Counted from the stretch's first letter, positions 35,285-44,686 are shown. The stretch: DNA of 64,000 bases from Paenibacillus aceris (GCF_017874035.1 NZ_JAGGKV010000011.1:124001-188000); one strand, 5' to 3'. Numbers and translations are program-made. Notes: a model not told the origin generated them from the letters alone.

Positions 35285-36682
35285 TTGAGATCTCCCAATA
35301 TCCTCATGATCATGGTCGATCAATTTCGAGCCGATTGGCTGAGCTGCGCAGGCACTTCCTTCGTTCATACTCCTAATATCGACCGTATCGCCCAAAGAGG
35401 AATCCGTTTCGAGAAAGCAAGCTGTAACAGTCCTGTGTGTGGACCAAGCCGCTGTTCATTAGCCGCAGGCATGTACCCCCATCGATTAGGTAACCTTGAG
35501 AATTTTGTAAATTACCCCGCAGAGCAGCCAACTTACTACCAAGCACTAAGACAAGCAGGTTATCGTGTGGCGATCGTTGGCAAAAGTGATCTGCACAAGG
35601 GAGATCATGACTATGGAATGAATGGGGATCTTCCCTTCATGTATCATCTTGGATTCACAAATCCACATGAAACAGAAGGTAAGATGAACGCTGCGTTTCG
35701 CAAGAATGAATTAATGAAGTTCGATATTAACCCTGATCATGCCGACCATATCGCCGGACCGTACCAAAGCTACTTACGTGATCAGGGGCTGTTAGCCGCT
35801 TTCGTCCACGATTACCGTCAGCGTTTTGCTGAATGGAAATTTTATAACGCATGGCCTTCATCTCTTCCAGCGGAACATTTTCATGATAGTTATATAGGAC
35901 GTAAGTCGTGTGAGTTTTTGGAGCAAGTTTCCAGCGATACACCTTGGCATTTATTTGTAAGCTTCGTTGGACCGCATGATCCATGGGATGCTCCATCTGA
36001 ATACGTCGATGCATTTCCTGATAAAACGTTTCCTGATTCCATAAAGGACGATCTTTCCAATAAGCCTGAGTGGGTTAAGAAGAAAGCCAAGAAACAGACA
36101 GCCGGAATGTCTGACAAAGAACTTAATCGGGTTAAGCGGCACTATGGCGCTGCCATCAAGTTAATCGATGAGTGGGTAGGTAAGCTATTAAACACCTTGG
36201 AGCAAAAAGGATTATCCGAGCACACGGTTGTCATTTTTTGTGCGGACCATGGAGAAATGATGGGAGATCACGGCTTATTTCAGAAAAGCACGATGTATGA
36301 GGGGGCCCTGCGAATCCCGCTCATCATTGCGGACCCGAGGGAATCGAGAATGGGAACAAGTGCTGCACTCGCGGAATTAATGGATTTGCATCCGACGATT
36401 CTGGACTTAGCCGGTGCAGAATACAAGCAGAACAGCTTGGATGGCAAATCGTTAGTTCCACAATTGAATTCAGAAGCAGTTCAGCATAAACCATTCCAGT
36501 TTAGCGAACTGAGTAATACTCGTATGATTTTTGACGGAAGATATAAGCTGATCCAAAATCATAACGATATTAGCGAATTATACGATCTTCAGGAAGACCC
36601 GTTTGAGCTGTTGAACATCATCAAAGAGAGTCCTGCAATATCGCAACAGCTATTGAATAGAATGGCGAGCTTAAGAAAGTAA
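35285..36682 (+). CDS. Cys-type sulfatase, CGPSR motif
   Basis: A 465-residue sulfatase. The N-terminal metal site is in MIMVDQFRADWLS. The formylglycine motif CGPSRCSLAAG starts at Cys52. The second metal-site motif FCADHGEMMGDHG is present, followed by LYDLQEDPFELLN, the common C-terminal sulfatase segment. There is no signal peptide. The start is TTG at 35285 with AAGGATG six bases upstream. It is transcribed divergently from the other sulfatase and is followed by a clear terminator, so it is a single-gene unit. The short distance to a repeated-motif control region suggests co-regulation with the minus-strand run. Confidence 0.92.
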   Translation: MRSPNILMIMVDQFRADWLSCAGTSFVHTPNIDRIAQRGIRFEKASCNSPVCGPSRCSLAAGMYPHRLGNLENFVNYPAEQPTYYQALRQAGYRVAIVGKSDLHKGDHDYGMNGDLPFMYHLGFTNPHETEGKMNAAFRKNELMKFDINPDHADHIAGPYQSYLRDQGLLAAFVHDYRQRFAEWKFYNAWPSSLPAEHFHDSYIGRKSCEFLEQVSSDTPWHLFVSFVGPHDPWDAPSEYVDAFPDKTFPDSIKDDLSNKPEWVKKKAKKQTAGMSDKELNRVKRHYGAAIKLIDEWVGKLLNTLEQKGLSEHTVVIFCADHGEMMGDHGLFQKSTMYEGALRIPLIIADPRESRMGTSAALAELMDLHPTILDLAGAEYKQNSLDGKSLVPQLNSEAVQHKPFQFSELSNTRMIFDGRYKLIQNHNDISELYDLQEDPFELLNIIKESPAISQQLLNRMASLRK

Positions 36683-36719
36683 GTAGATATTGTGTGCCAA
36701 AGGATAAAAAAGCCCATAT

Positions 36720-36757
36720 AAAGAAGCCTGCCGCAACGACAGGCTTCTTTATTTTTA
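36720..36757 (+). terminator. Intrinsic terminator after the CGPSR sulfatase
   Basis: Perfect 11-bp arms, AAAGAAGCCTG (36720-36730) and CAGGCTTCTTT (36740-36750), have a 9-nt loop and are followed by ATTTTT. An A-run on the other side (36706-36711) could make it work in both directions. The remaining bases up to 36837 show no gene. Confidence 0.88.
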
Positions 36758-36837
36758 CAGCACTCAGGGTCAGATGTCGGGGCTAAAGGTTGAACACTTG
36801 ATTTTTGCAGTTTCTCTGGCATCTGCTCCCGAATGAA

Positions 36838-39135
36838 TTAAAGATGGTTCAATTGCGCAACAAGTCCATCCAGCATTTCGTCTGTAAATGCGCCTTGGCT
36901 AAATGAAACCATCGCACGCAGCGGCATATATTTCATCATCTCGGCGAACATTTCGCCCGTGCCTTCACCCAATGCTTCTTCCATCGATTGTAAATTGTCC
37001 GTTGAAACGCCCATGCCTTCCTGAAACTTCTGAATCAAGCCTTGAACGACAGGCGCTCTTTGCGGATCGCTCATCAGATCAGCAAGCAACGTGCTTCTAT
37101 CGACTTTGATTTTGACAACAACCGTCGACTCGACGCCGATCGTATCCCGCAGTACGATATCTTCAGACGAACGTCCAATCAGGATTTCAAAGTTACCGGA
37201 CTCCACATGCCAATCTTTGAGCTCTACGTTGTAGTAAGCGAAGGAGCGTTTGTCCAGCGTCAATGTAACGGTTTTCTTTTCCCCTGGCAAGAGCTCGACT
37301 TTGGCGAAGCCCTTCAGTTCTTTGAACGGGCGGATAGCCGTACTCTCCACGTCACGGACATAAAGCTGAACGATTTCTCTGCCGGCGCGAGCTCCTGTAT
37401 TTTGCACCGTTACTTGAACGTTAACCGCGTCGGTATCTTTGATTTCTCTGCTGCTCAGCACAAGATTTGAATATTCAAACGTCGTATAGCTAAGACCGTA
37501 TCCGAACGGGAACAGCGGCTCCACTTTTTTCGTGTCATAATAGCGGTAGCCGACAAAAATGCCTTCACGGTACTCGACACGATTGCCTTCGCCCGGGAAG
37601 AACAGGAACGATGGATTGTCACTCAACCTCAACGGGAACGTCTCAGCAAGCTTGCCACTTGGATTCACTTTCCCGAACAATACGTCAGCAATCGCACCGC
37701 CAACAGCCTGACCGCCTAAATACGCTTCGAGTACCGATTTAACTTGACCGATCCATGGCATTTCGATTGGAGAGCCGTTCAGAAGCACGACCACAACGTT
37801 ACTTTGTACGCCTGCTACAGCTTCGATGAGTTGGATTTGGTTAGCCGGCATATGCAAATGCTTGCGGTCGAAGCCCTCGGACTCGTAACGGTCCGGAAGA
37901 CCTGCGATAATGACTGCAACATCTGCTCCGCCTGCCGCTTTTTTCGCTTCCTCGACCAGAGCTGCATCAACGTCGTCTTTATCCGTATGATAGCCTTGGG
38001 CGTACATGACAGATGCTGCGTCTCCAGCGAGCATTTGGATTTCTTCAAACGGTACGTCGATTTGAGTTGGCTTGATGTGCGAGCTGCCTCCACCTTGGTA
38101 TCTCGGCTTTTGTGCGAATGCGCCAATAACAGCCAATTTCTTGCCCTTTTCCAATGGGAGCATATTGCCCTCGTTTTTCAGCAGCACCATCGTTTCGCTT
38201 GCAACCGAACGGGCAAGCCGATGATGCTCACCGCGATCATAGGACGCATTTGGCTTTTTGTTGTCCACACTCATGAAAATGATGCGTAAAATCCGCTCAA
38301 CCGCACGATTCAGCGCCTCTTCGGACAGCTGACCGCTTTGAACCGCCGCGACGATTTTTTTGTCGTTCACGCCGCCACTTCCAGGCATCTCCACCTCCTG
38401 TCCCGCTGATAGTCCTTTTACGCGCTCATTGTTTGCGCCCCAGTCCGTAATGACAATACCTTCATGACCCCATTCTTCCTTCAAAATGTCAGAAAGCAAA
38501 TATTCATTCTCGGAAGCATACGTCCCATTCACTTTGTTGTACGCGCTCATGACCGTCCATGGCTGCCCTTTTTTCACCGCGCCCTCGAAGCTTGCCAAAT
38601 AAATTTCACGCAGCGTGCGCTCGTCGACGACGGCATCAATGCCCATACGGCGATGCTCCTGGTTGTTAACCGCAAAGTGCTTTAGCGATGTGCCGACCCC
38701 TTGGCTTTGCACGCCGTTAATATGGCTAGCAGCAATTTCAGAGGACAGATACGGGTCTTCCGAGAAATATTCGAAATTGCGTCCGCACAGCGGAGAGCGT
38801 TTAATGTTTGCACCTGGTCCGAGCAGGACGGCAACATCTTCAGCCTGACACTCTTCGCCGAGCGCCACGCCGACCTTGCCGATCAGTTCGCGATCCCATG
38901 AGCTCGCCATACCGGCTGCAGATGGAAAGCAAGTTGCCGGAACGCTATCGAAAACGCCCAAATGGTCGGATTCACCTTGCTGCTTGCGCAGACCGTGCGG
39001 TCCGTCCGTCACCATTATACGCGGAATCCCCAAGCGTTCTACGCCTTTTAAACGCCAAAAATCAGAACCGGAGCACATGCCAGCTTTTTCTTCCAAAGTC
39101 ATCTGAGCAATTAGAGCTTGAATATCGCGTTTCAT
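36838..39135 (-). CDS. GH3 family beta-glycosidase
   Basis: A 765-residue glycoside hydrolase family 3 enzyme. The N-terminal TIM barrel contains KHFAVNNQEHRR (about 152-163) and the nucleophile Asp231 in VITDWGA. The alpha/beta domain holds GSSHIKPTQ and DRYESEGFDRKHL. A fibronectin-like domain (about 580-650) follows. The last 90 residues or so are an extra helical region containing QSMEEALGEGTGEMFAEMMKYMPLR-like sequence. There is no signal peptide, so it is intracellular. The start MKRDIQAL has AGGGGG 11 bases upstream; a longer frame begins 19 codons earlier. It is divergent from an AraC regulator gene, its probable controller. It may release glucose or another beta-linked sugar. Confidence 0.92.
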   Translation of the reverse strand: MKRDIQALIAQMTLEEKAGMCSGSDFWRLKGVERLGIPRIMVTDGPHGLRKQQGESDHLGVFDSVPATCFPSAAGMASSWDRELIGKVGVALGEECQAEDVAVLLGPGANIKRSPLCGRNFEYFSEDPYLSSEIAASHINGVQSQGVGTSLKHFAVNNQEHRRMGIDAVVDERTLREIYLASFEGAVKKGQPWTVMSAYNKVNGTYASENEYLLSDILKEEWGHEGIVITDWGANNERVKGLSAGQEVEMPGSGGVNDKKIVAAVQSGQLSEEALNRAVERILRIIFMSVDNKKPNASYDRGEHHRLARSVASETMVLLKNEGNMLPLEKGKKLAVIGAFAQKPRYQGGGSSHIKPTQIDVPFEEIQMLAGDAASVMYAQGYHTDKDDVDAALVEEAKKAAGGADVAVIIAGLPDRYESEGFDRKHLHMPANQIQLIEAVAGVQSNVVVVLLNGSPIEMPWIGQVKSVLEAYLGGQAVGGAIADVLFGKVNPSGKLAETFPLRLSDNPSFLFFPGEGNRVEYREGIFVGYRYYDTKKVEPLFPFGYGLSYTTFEYSNLVLSSREIKDTDAVNVQVTVQNTGARAGREIVQLYVRDVESTAIRPFKELKGFAKVELLPGEKKTVTLTLDKRSFAYYNVELKDWHVESGNFEILIGRSSEDIVLRDTIGVESTVVVKIKVDRSTLLADLMSDPQRAPVVQGLIQKFQEGMGVSTDNLQSMEEALGEGTGEMFAEMMKYMPLRAMVSFSQGAFTDEMLDGLVAQLNHL

Positions 39136-39205
39136 GGATATAAATCCCCCTCGTAATAGTGAAATCCATACAGGTTTCATTATTTCATGCATGCGCTTTC
39201 TTTTA

Positions 39206-39214
39206 TGGTATAAT
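39206..39214 (+). promoter_or_regulatory. Extended -10 promoter of the AraC gene
   Basis: TGGTATAAT is a consensus extended -10. Transcription would begin near 39222, which places the ribosome-binding site GAGGTG and the TTG at 39248 inside the message. It therefore argues against earlier in-frame starts. Confidence 0.6.
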
Positions 39215-39247
39215 ACTCAGAAAAATTGTACGCAGCTGAGGTGCCCG

Positions 39248-40477
39248 TTGATATTCACAAATCCAAATCAACCTGATCTAGCCTATGTTTGCAAAATGCT
39301 TTACGAAAGCATTCAACTTCCGATCTTTTATAACGTTGATGAACACTCGCCCATAGAGGCTATATGGGGGACCGGCTTTCAATATAGTCCTTTCATTTCA
39401 GAACCCGAGGCTCTAGTTCGTCCTCTGATCGAACAGGAGATGGAATACCCAGTTATTCGCACAACGAATTTCTGGGAGCAATTTATCGTGCTCCCGGTGA
39501 AACGCAACGGTAAGCGGCATGCATGCATCGTGATCGGTCCTTCGATCCAGCAAATGCCGAACGACGAGCAAATTGTTAACCAAATGAATGACTTCCAGAT
39601 CCCTTATCGGGATCTGCCGCGTTGGAAGGCATACTTGAGCAGCCTGCCCGCCGTAAATCAGCTGCGTTTGCTTCATATCGGCGTCCTTGCGCATTCCTTG
39701 GTCAATCAGGAGGCTCTGGAGATAACGGATGTGTTGCAATATGGGTATCAATATGCTCTGCCATCAACGTTCAAGAACAATGTAGAGCTTACGATTTCGA
39801 CACAGCGGGAGTTTTCAATGTTTCATCAAAGCATGGAAGCCGAAAAGCAATTTTTCAATTTGATTCGGAATGGCGATAAAAAGGAACTCATGAAGCAAGT
39901 GATTAATTTCTCTTACAGCGAGGCGGGGGTACTAGCCAAGCGAAGCCAAATCCGCAACAACAAAAATTTGGCTATTTGTGGCGTTGCGATTGCGATGAGG
40001 GCCGCCTTGGATGGCGGGTTATTCGAGGAAACAGCTTACACACTGAGCGATCTGTATATTCAGCAAATCGAAGAGCTTCATGATGCAAGAGCCGTGGAAG
40101 CCGTCATGGTCAATGCGCTTATGGATTTCACGGAACGGGTTGCGCAAGGCCGCAATAGTAGGGGATCCAAACCAATAAGGGAATGCCGGAAATACATTTA
40201 TGAACATTTGTACGAAGACATTACAGTGGATAAGCTTTCGAAGCTGACAGGGCTGAATGGCAACTATTTGATGCAATTGTTTAAGAAACAAACAGGACTA
40301 ACGCTTATGAACTATATACAGCAAGAGCGAGTTGAAGAAGCGAAAAAGCTGCTGAATATGACGAACGATACGGTCTCGTCCATTGCATCGCGCCTGAGCT
40401 TTTACGATCAAGCTCACTTTATTAAAGTGTTCAGAAAGCATACGGGCGTGACGCCGAAGCAGTATCGGTCAAATTAA
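39248..40477 (+). CDS. AraC-family transcriptional regulator (GH3 gene neighbour)
   Basis: A 409-residue regulator. The C-terminal 100 residues form the AraC double helix-turn-helix (ITVDKLSKLTGLNGNYLMQLF and AHFIKVFRKHTGVTPKQYRSN). The first 300 residues form a sensor region with no recognised domain; segments such as NEREIVNQMNDFQIPYRDLP-like sequence occur in similar Paenibacillus regulators. A TTG start at 39248 behind GAGGTG is preferred because the extended -10 at 39206-39214 lies inside the longer alternative frame. It is divergent from the GH3 gene with a 112-nt gap between start codons and probably activates it. Confidence 0.85.
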   Translation: MIFTNPNQPDLAYVCKMLYESIQLPIFYNVDEHSPIEAIWGTGFQYSPFISEPEALVRPLIEQEMEYPVIRTTNFWEQFIVLPVKRNGKRHACIVIGPSIQQMPNDEQIVNQMNDFQIPYRDLPRWKAYLSSLPAVNQLRLLHIGVLAHSLVNQEALEITDVLQYGYQYALPSTFKNNVELTISTQREFSMFHQSMEAEKQFFNLIRNGDKKELMKQVINFSYSEAGVLAKRSQIRNNKNLAICGVAIAMRAALDGGLFEETAYTLSDLYIQQIEELHDARAVEAVMVNALMDFTERVAQGRNSRGSKPIRECRKYIYEHLYEDITVDKLSKLTGLNGNYLMQLFKKQTGLTLMNYIQQERVEEAKKLLNMTNDTVSSIASRLSFYDQAHFIKVFRKHTGVTPKQYRSN

Positions 40478-40482
40478 GCTGA

Positions 40483-40503
40483 AGCCGCTCTTTAGGAGCG
40501 GCT
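40483..40503. terminator. Hairpin between convergent AraC and TetR genes
   Basis: Perfect 8-bp arms, AGCCGCTC (40483-40490) and GAGCGGCT (40496-40503), have a 5-nt loop. They fill the 25-bp gap between two convergent genes. Neither side has a strong T-run, so it may be a weak bidirectional terminator. Confidence 0.55.
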
Positions 40504-41153
40504 CATCGGGTCATTGATTTCATCACCATCAAAATAAAATCATCCAAAATCATCGCATCTTCGTCGGCGTTGTCATCGTCGTTGTCGATGAATAAATTAT
40601 TTCTTGTCGCCAAACGCTGCATCAGCCCAATCAAGGCTTGTGAAATCATAAGCGCCAAGCGTTCGGCAGGTTGGTTTGCTTTGAGCGAGCCGTCTTCCAG
40701 ACCGGACTGCAGAACCTGGATAAACGGTAATTTGAGCAGCGCGATCTTCTCCTTATATTTTTGCTTCAACTCCGGGCTTGGATACTGTTTTTCATAAGCA
40801 TGATCGAAAATCGCAAGAAATCGTATATTGTCCCGATGCGTTTTAAAGCCTCTGGCAAATATAGACAACAGATCCTCGAATCGCTCTGCGCCCGTTTTCC
40901 CCTTCGATTCATTTGTTAAGCTCTGCTCGTTCATCTCAGACAATATTTGAATCTGAATATCGAATGTGATTTCGTGAATGGAATTGTAATACTTATAAAA
41001 AGTGACGCGGCTGACGCCGACTTTTTTGGAAATATCCATGATCGTCACCCCGGTGATACCTTTTTCCAGAATGAGCTCTTTCGTAGCTTCGAGAATCTCT
41101 TCTTTTATTTTGACGCGAAATTGATCGGCATGCTGCTTCCATCTAGGTTCCAT
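40503..41153 (-). CDS. TetR-family regulator
   Basis: A 216-residue regulator. The N-terminal helix-turn-helix is clear (KIKEEILEATKELILEKG, then ISKKVGVSRVTFYKYYNS). A variable helical ligand-binding domain follows, and an Asp-rich run (DNDDDNADEDA) lies near the C-terminus. The start MEPRWKQH has AGGGAG seven bases upstream; a frame 29 codons longer lacks one. It is divergent from a GPH symporter gene. Palindromic TTTACA/TGTAAA sites lie in the gap, so it probably represses the symporter/sulfatase operon and itself until its ligand, perhaps a sulfated sugar, is present. Confidence 0.9.
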   Translation of the reverse strand: MEPRWKQHADQFRVKIKEEILEATKELILEKGITGVTIMDISKKVGVSRVTFYKYYNSIHEITFDIQIQILSEMNEQSLTNESKGKTGAERFEDLLSIFARGFKTHRDNIRFLAIFDHAYEKQYPSPELKQKYKEKIALLKLPFIQVLQSGLEDGSLKANQPAERLALMISQALIGLMQRLATRNNLFIDNDDDNADEDAMILDDFILMVMKSMTR

Positions 41154-41188
41154 TCTCGTTCTCCCTTTGTAAACACTCGTGCATCGAG

Positions 41189-41274
41189 TTACGTTGATGA
41201 TCTTAATATAACGTAAAAACAGCCTGTTGACGATTCGCATTTACATAGTGTAAACTCCAATTACACAAAGTAAA
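41189..41274. promoter_or_regulatory. Putative TetR operators and symporter promoter
   Basis: The palindrome TTTACATAGTGTAAA lies at 41240-41254, and the partial dyad TTACACAAAGTAAA at 41261-41274. A further inverted repeat, TTACGTT (41189-41195) and AACGTAA (41210-41216), lies closer to the tetR gene. TTGACG at 41227-41232 with TGTAAA 16 nt later could be the symporter promoter; its -10 would overlap the first palindrome, as expected for repression. Confidence 0.6.
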
Positions 41275-41301
41275 CATTCTGACGCTATTGTCAAACGCTG
41301 C

Positions 41302-41315
41302 TGTAAGCGATTTCG
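41302..41315 (+). promoter_or_regulatory. cre-like site upstream of the GPH symporter gene
   Basis: TGTAAGCGATTTCG matches the CcpA consensus TGWNANCGNTNWCA at all fixed positions except the last. It lies downstream of the predicted promoter, where CcpA would act as a roadblock. Confidence 0.55.
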
Positions 41316-41416
41316 CGATAGTTTATACAGGAGGTATTTCAATGTATGGATAATACATCAATTAGTTGGCGCAGTTAAGGAGCTTCATAACTTATGACTA
41401 GAAAGGGTGTCACAAT

Positions 41417-42808
41417 ATGAATACTGATCAAGTGCCGAAGGTTCGGTTAAGTCAAATTTTCAGTTATGGCAGCGGCAACATGGGGTTAAATCTGTTCTTT
41501 GGTGCAATTTCAACTTATTTACTTTACTTTTATACGGACGTTGCCGGACTGACGACTGCAGCTGCAGGAACACTGATTTTTTTAGTCAAACTCATCAATT
41601 TGGTTGTGAACCCGTTTATGGGCATCATTATTGATCGTAGCCGAAGCCGGTGGGGCAAATTCAGGCCTTATTTATTATTCGGCAGCGTACCTCTCGCGAT
41701 CATTGGCGTGCTCACCTTCTCTGTGCCGGATTTGGATGGTTCTGGTAAGCTTGTATACGCATACATCACATATCTATTATTTAATCTCGCTTATGCGGTT
41801 GTTAACGTTCCTTACAGCTCTATGCTGGCCAACATGTCTAACAATTACTTTGAACGCTCCCGAATTTCTTCAATTAAAGTATTTCTGGGGCAGTTCGGAG
41901 GGCTTATTGTTGGGGTTGCCACACTGCCGCTTGTTCATAAGTTCGCCTCGGAAGCAGTCGGTTTCAGAATCGTTTTTTCCGTCTTCGCTTGCATTCTGGT
42001 CATCGCTATGTTGATTACATTTTTCGGAACGAGAGAAAGAACGCAGCAAGTTTCGGATAGCGCAACTTCGATAAGTTCAAACGCAGCACCAAAAAAGGTT
42101 CCTGTCGGAACGACGTTGAAAGCGCTTACTAGAAATAAATATTTAATCATATTGCTAGGCTTTATCCTGTTAAGCATGACCGCCCAAACGACGATGTCGA
42201 GCGTTGCCGTTTATTTCTTTAAATATAATTTCGGAAAGCCCGCTTTATTTTCCTTATACTCTTTGATAGGCTTTTCCAGCTTGATTTTGTTCGTTCTTCT
42301 TAACCCAATATTTGTGAGAAAAATGGGGAAACGCAATGTTGGTATTTTGAGCCAGCTTATTGTCATCATCGGAATGACCTGCTTCTATATGTTCCATGAC
42401 AATCTTGCCCAAGTGTTTATATTCGGTGCGATCAGCTTCGCAGGTATGGGGTTATCGGCACCGCTGCTTTGGTCGATGATTCCGGACACGATTGAGTATG
42501 GAGAATGGAAAAGCGGGGTTCGTTCCGAAGGAACCGTATATTCTTCCTTTATTTTTGCTCAGCTTGCCGCAGCTGCTATAGGGTCCAAAGTATCAGGCGA
42601 TTTACTGTCGTGGTTCGGGTATGTGCCAAATGCAGTACAAACACCGACCGCGCTTCATGGCATTCTGGTCATGATGACGGTTATTCCAATTACAGCCGCT
42701 GCTATCGGTATTGTCATTCTCTCCTTCTACAAACTGGATAACAAAACATTCTCCAGCATGGTGCAGGAAATCAAAGCACGCGGCACACATAGGGGGATTG
42801 CTCAATGA
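41417..42808 (+). CDS. GPH-family sugar:cation symporter (MelB-like MFS transporter)
   Basis: A 463-residue membrane carrier with 12 predicted helices. GPH-family features are visible: YLLYFYTDVAGL in helix 1, NPFMGIIIDRSRSRWGKFRPYLL in loop 2-3, and PYSSMLANMSNNYFERSRIS. Members import glycosides, pentosides or hexuronides with Na+ or H+. The start is ATG behind AAAGGGTG. Its TGA stop overlaps the ATG of the next sulfatase gene (ATGA), so transport and desulfation are coupled. A TetR gene and palindromic operators lie upstream. A sulfated mono- or disaccharide is the likely cargo, by inference from this coupling. Confidence 0.92.
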   Translation: MNTDQVPKVRLSQIFSYGSGNMGLNLFFGAISTYLLYFYTDVAGLTTAAAGTLIFLVKLINLVVNPFMGIIIDRSRSRWGKFRPYLLFGSVPLAIIGVLTFSVPDLDGSGKLVYAYITYLLFNLAYAVVNVPYSSMLANMSNNYFERSRISSIKVFLGQFGGLIVGVATLPLVHKFASEAVGFRIVFSVFACILVIAMLITFFGTRERTQQVSDSATSISSNAAPKKVPVGTTLKALTRNKYLIILLGFILLSMTAQTTMSSVAVYFFKYNFGKPALFSLYSLIGFSSLILFVLLNPIFVRKMGKRNVGILSQLIVIIGMTCFYMFHDNLAQVFIFGAISFAGMGLSAPLLWSMIPDTIEYGEWKSGVRSEGTVYSSFIFAQLAAAAIGSKVSGDLLSWFGYVPNAVQTPTALHGILVMMTVIPITAAAIGIVILSFYKLDNKTFSSMVQEIKARGTHRGIAQ

Positions 42809-44445
42809 ACCAAATGAAAGAAAGACCAAACATATTGTGGATTACGCTTGAGGATTCCAGTCCAAGAATGGGGTGCTACGGGGATCCTGTAGCCCGTACG
42901 CCTCACATGGACAGATTGGCGCAGGAAGGAACGCTATATACGAACGCGTTCAGCACGGCCGGCGTATGCTCTCCAAGCCGTTCCGCCGTTATTACAGGCA
43001 TGTATCAGACTGCAATCGGTACGCATCAGATGCGGACTGAGCATACGAACGAATATACGCCTGAGCTGCCTACACCGTATTTCGCAGTTCCACCTGCTCA
43101 TGTCAAGCTCATACCGGAAATGCTGCGCGCGAGCGGTTACTTTTGCACGAATAATTGGAAGACTGACTACCAATTTCAATCCCCGCTTACGGCATGGGAT
43201 GAGGATGGCTTTAAGGCACATTGGCGCAATCGCGAGCCCGGACAGCCATTCTTCGCGGTATTTAACTATATGTTCACACACGAAAGCTTGATGTTTGCCG
43301 AGAGCCCGATAGCGAAATATATGGGGATTAAAGAGGAGGACAAGCCGCTTATTACCGACCCTAATCAGGTGGTCGTTCCTCCTTATTTGCCGGATACGCC
43401 AAAAACGCGCGAGTCGATTGCCAAGCTTTACGACCGTTTGGCCGATGCCGATCAATATGTAGGCAATCTGCTTCAGCAGCTTGAGGATGACGGATTGGCA
43501 GACAATACGGTCGTGATCCTCTGGAGCGACCATGGCGAAGGCTTGCCTCGCGCCAAGCGATGGACTTACGACGCGGGAATCCGCGTTCCGCTTATCGTCA
43601 AATGGCCCGACAAGGCCGGCCAAGGTCAAGTTAGCGATCAATTGGTCAGCATGATCGATTTGGGCCCTACGACACTCTCGCTCGCTGGCGTACCGATTCC
43701 GCTGCATTTGCAGGGCAAGCCTTTTATCGGTAACCATTCGGAACCAAGAGCGTATGTTTATGCAACCCGCGATCGTTACGACGAAGCGTATGATAAAGTT
43801 CGCGCTGTTCGAGACAGTCGATATAAATACATTCGCAACGATTATCCCGATCAGCCTTATTTGCAGTGGATTCCATTCAGCCACGACCACCCGGCTTTTC
43901 AAGAGCTGTGGAGGCTGCAGTTGGATGGCGAGGCGAAGGGCGATTTGCAGACGCTGCTGCAAACCAAGCGACCTCCCGAGGAGTTATATGACTGCGTAAA
44001 TGACCCGTACGAATTGAACAATTTGGCCGAAGATCCGTCCTATCGTGAACACTTGCTGCGGCTTCGCAAGGAACTTGGGGAGTGGTGCGACAAGTACGAC
44101 GTGTGGGGCGACATTCCGGAAGAACAGATGGTCAAGACGATGTGGCCGAACGGGGTTCAGCCGCAAACTGTCAAACCGATATTTATTCCAATCAACAGCC
44201 AATTGCCGGGTAAGGCTCCGGCAAGCGAAGAAACGTACGCAGAGCCTACGGCGATCATGCTTCATTCCGCAACTCAAGGCGCTTCTATCGCTTACACGCT
44301 CGATGAAGGGGCGGACGCCCGTTGGAAGCTGTACACAGGTCCGATTACGCTGAGAGGCGGGGCTGTGCGGATACGAGCAAAAGCGGTTCGCATCGGCTAT
44401 AAGGATAGTAAAGAAGCGGTGGCGTCATTCGCCATATCCATTTAA
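42805..44445 (+). CDS. Cys-type sulfatase with C-terminal chitobiase-like beta domain, CSPSR motif
   Basis: A 546-residue sulfatase resembling heparan-N-sulfatase-type (SGSH-like) enzymes. It begins ERPNILWITLEDSSPRMGCYG, and the formylglycine motif CSPSRSAVITG starts at Cys55. The WSDHGEGLPRAKRW segment gives metal and substrate positions. After the usual C-terminal segment (LYDCVNDPYELNN), the last 75 residues or so look like a CHB_HEX_C-type beta domain (SIAYTLDEGADARWKLYTGP, then VRIRAKAVRIGY). It has no signal peptide. It is translationally coupled to the symporter gene and followed by a terminator. The exact sulfate ester is unknown. Confidence 0.92.
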   Translation: MNQMKERPNILWITLEDSSPRMGCYGDPVARTPHMDRLAQEGTLYTNAFSTAGVCSPSRSAVITGMYQTAIGTHQMRTEHTNEYTPELPTPYFAVPPAHVKLIPEMLRASGYFCTNNWKTDYQFQSPLTAWDEDGFKAHWRNREPGQPFFAVFNYMFTHESLMFAESPIAKYMGIKEEDKPLITDPNQVVVPPYLPDTPKTRESIAKLYDRLADADQYVGNLLQQLEDDGLADNTVVILWSDHGEGLPRAKRWTYDAGIRVPLIVKWPDKAGQGQVSDQLVSMIDLGPTTLSLAGVPIPLHLQGKPFIGNHSEPRAYVYATRDRYDEAYDKVRAVRDSRYKYIRNDYPDQPYLQWIPFSHDHPAFQELWRLQLDGEAKGDLQTLLQTKRPPEELYDCVNDPYELNNLAEDPSYREHLLRLRKELGEWCDKYDVWGDIPEEQMVKTMWPNGVQPQTVKPIFIPINSQLPGKAPASEETYAEPTAIMLHSATQGASIAYTLDEGADARWKLYTGPITLRGGAVRIRAKAVRIGYKDSKEAVASFAISI

Positions 44446-44504
44446 GCCACAAAAGGTTCTTGGATTATTTACGGTTTTATTGCACTAATCTGTCTCTTAG
44501 TTGA

Positions 44505-44541
44505 AAAGGCAACCGGTCATCTGTCCGGCTGCCTTGATTTT
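44505..44541. terminator. Terminator after the symporter/sulfatase operon
   Basis: Arms AAAGGCAACCGG (44505-44516) and CCGGCTGCCTT (44525-44535) pair with one mismatch around an 8-nt loop and are followed by GATTTTC. It separates the plus-strand operon from the minus-strand sulfatase pair. The rest of the 44446-44686 gap holds no gene. Confidence 0.75.
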
Positions 44542-44686
44542 CAATTTAAAACGGCAACCATGGACGAAAATGAAGTCCTTGACTGCCGTTTATATTTAAC
44601 TATAGTTCTCAGCTAGTTTAACGAAGAATTATTTCAGAGGTCGCATCATTGTTAGACAGAACAGCTATCACCTGAACAATCTTTGA

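Noticed and set aside
36758..36837. Possible gene remnant between the terminator and the GH3 gene
   Set aside because: Too short and without a recognisable match; nothing can be supported.
42934..43962. A 342-codon minus-strand open frame
   Set aside because: It is antisense to the CSPSR sulfatase and its sequence is Arg/Cys-rich with no domain; length alone reflects the base composition of the sulfatase gene.
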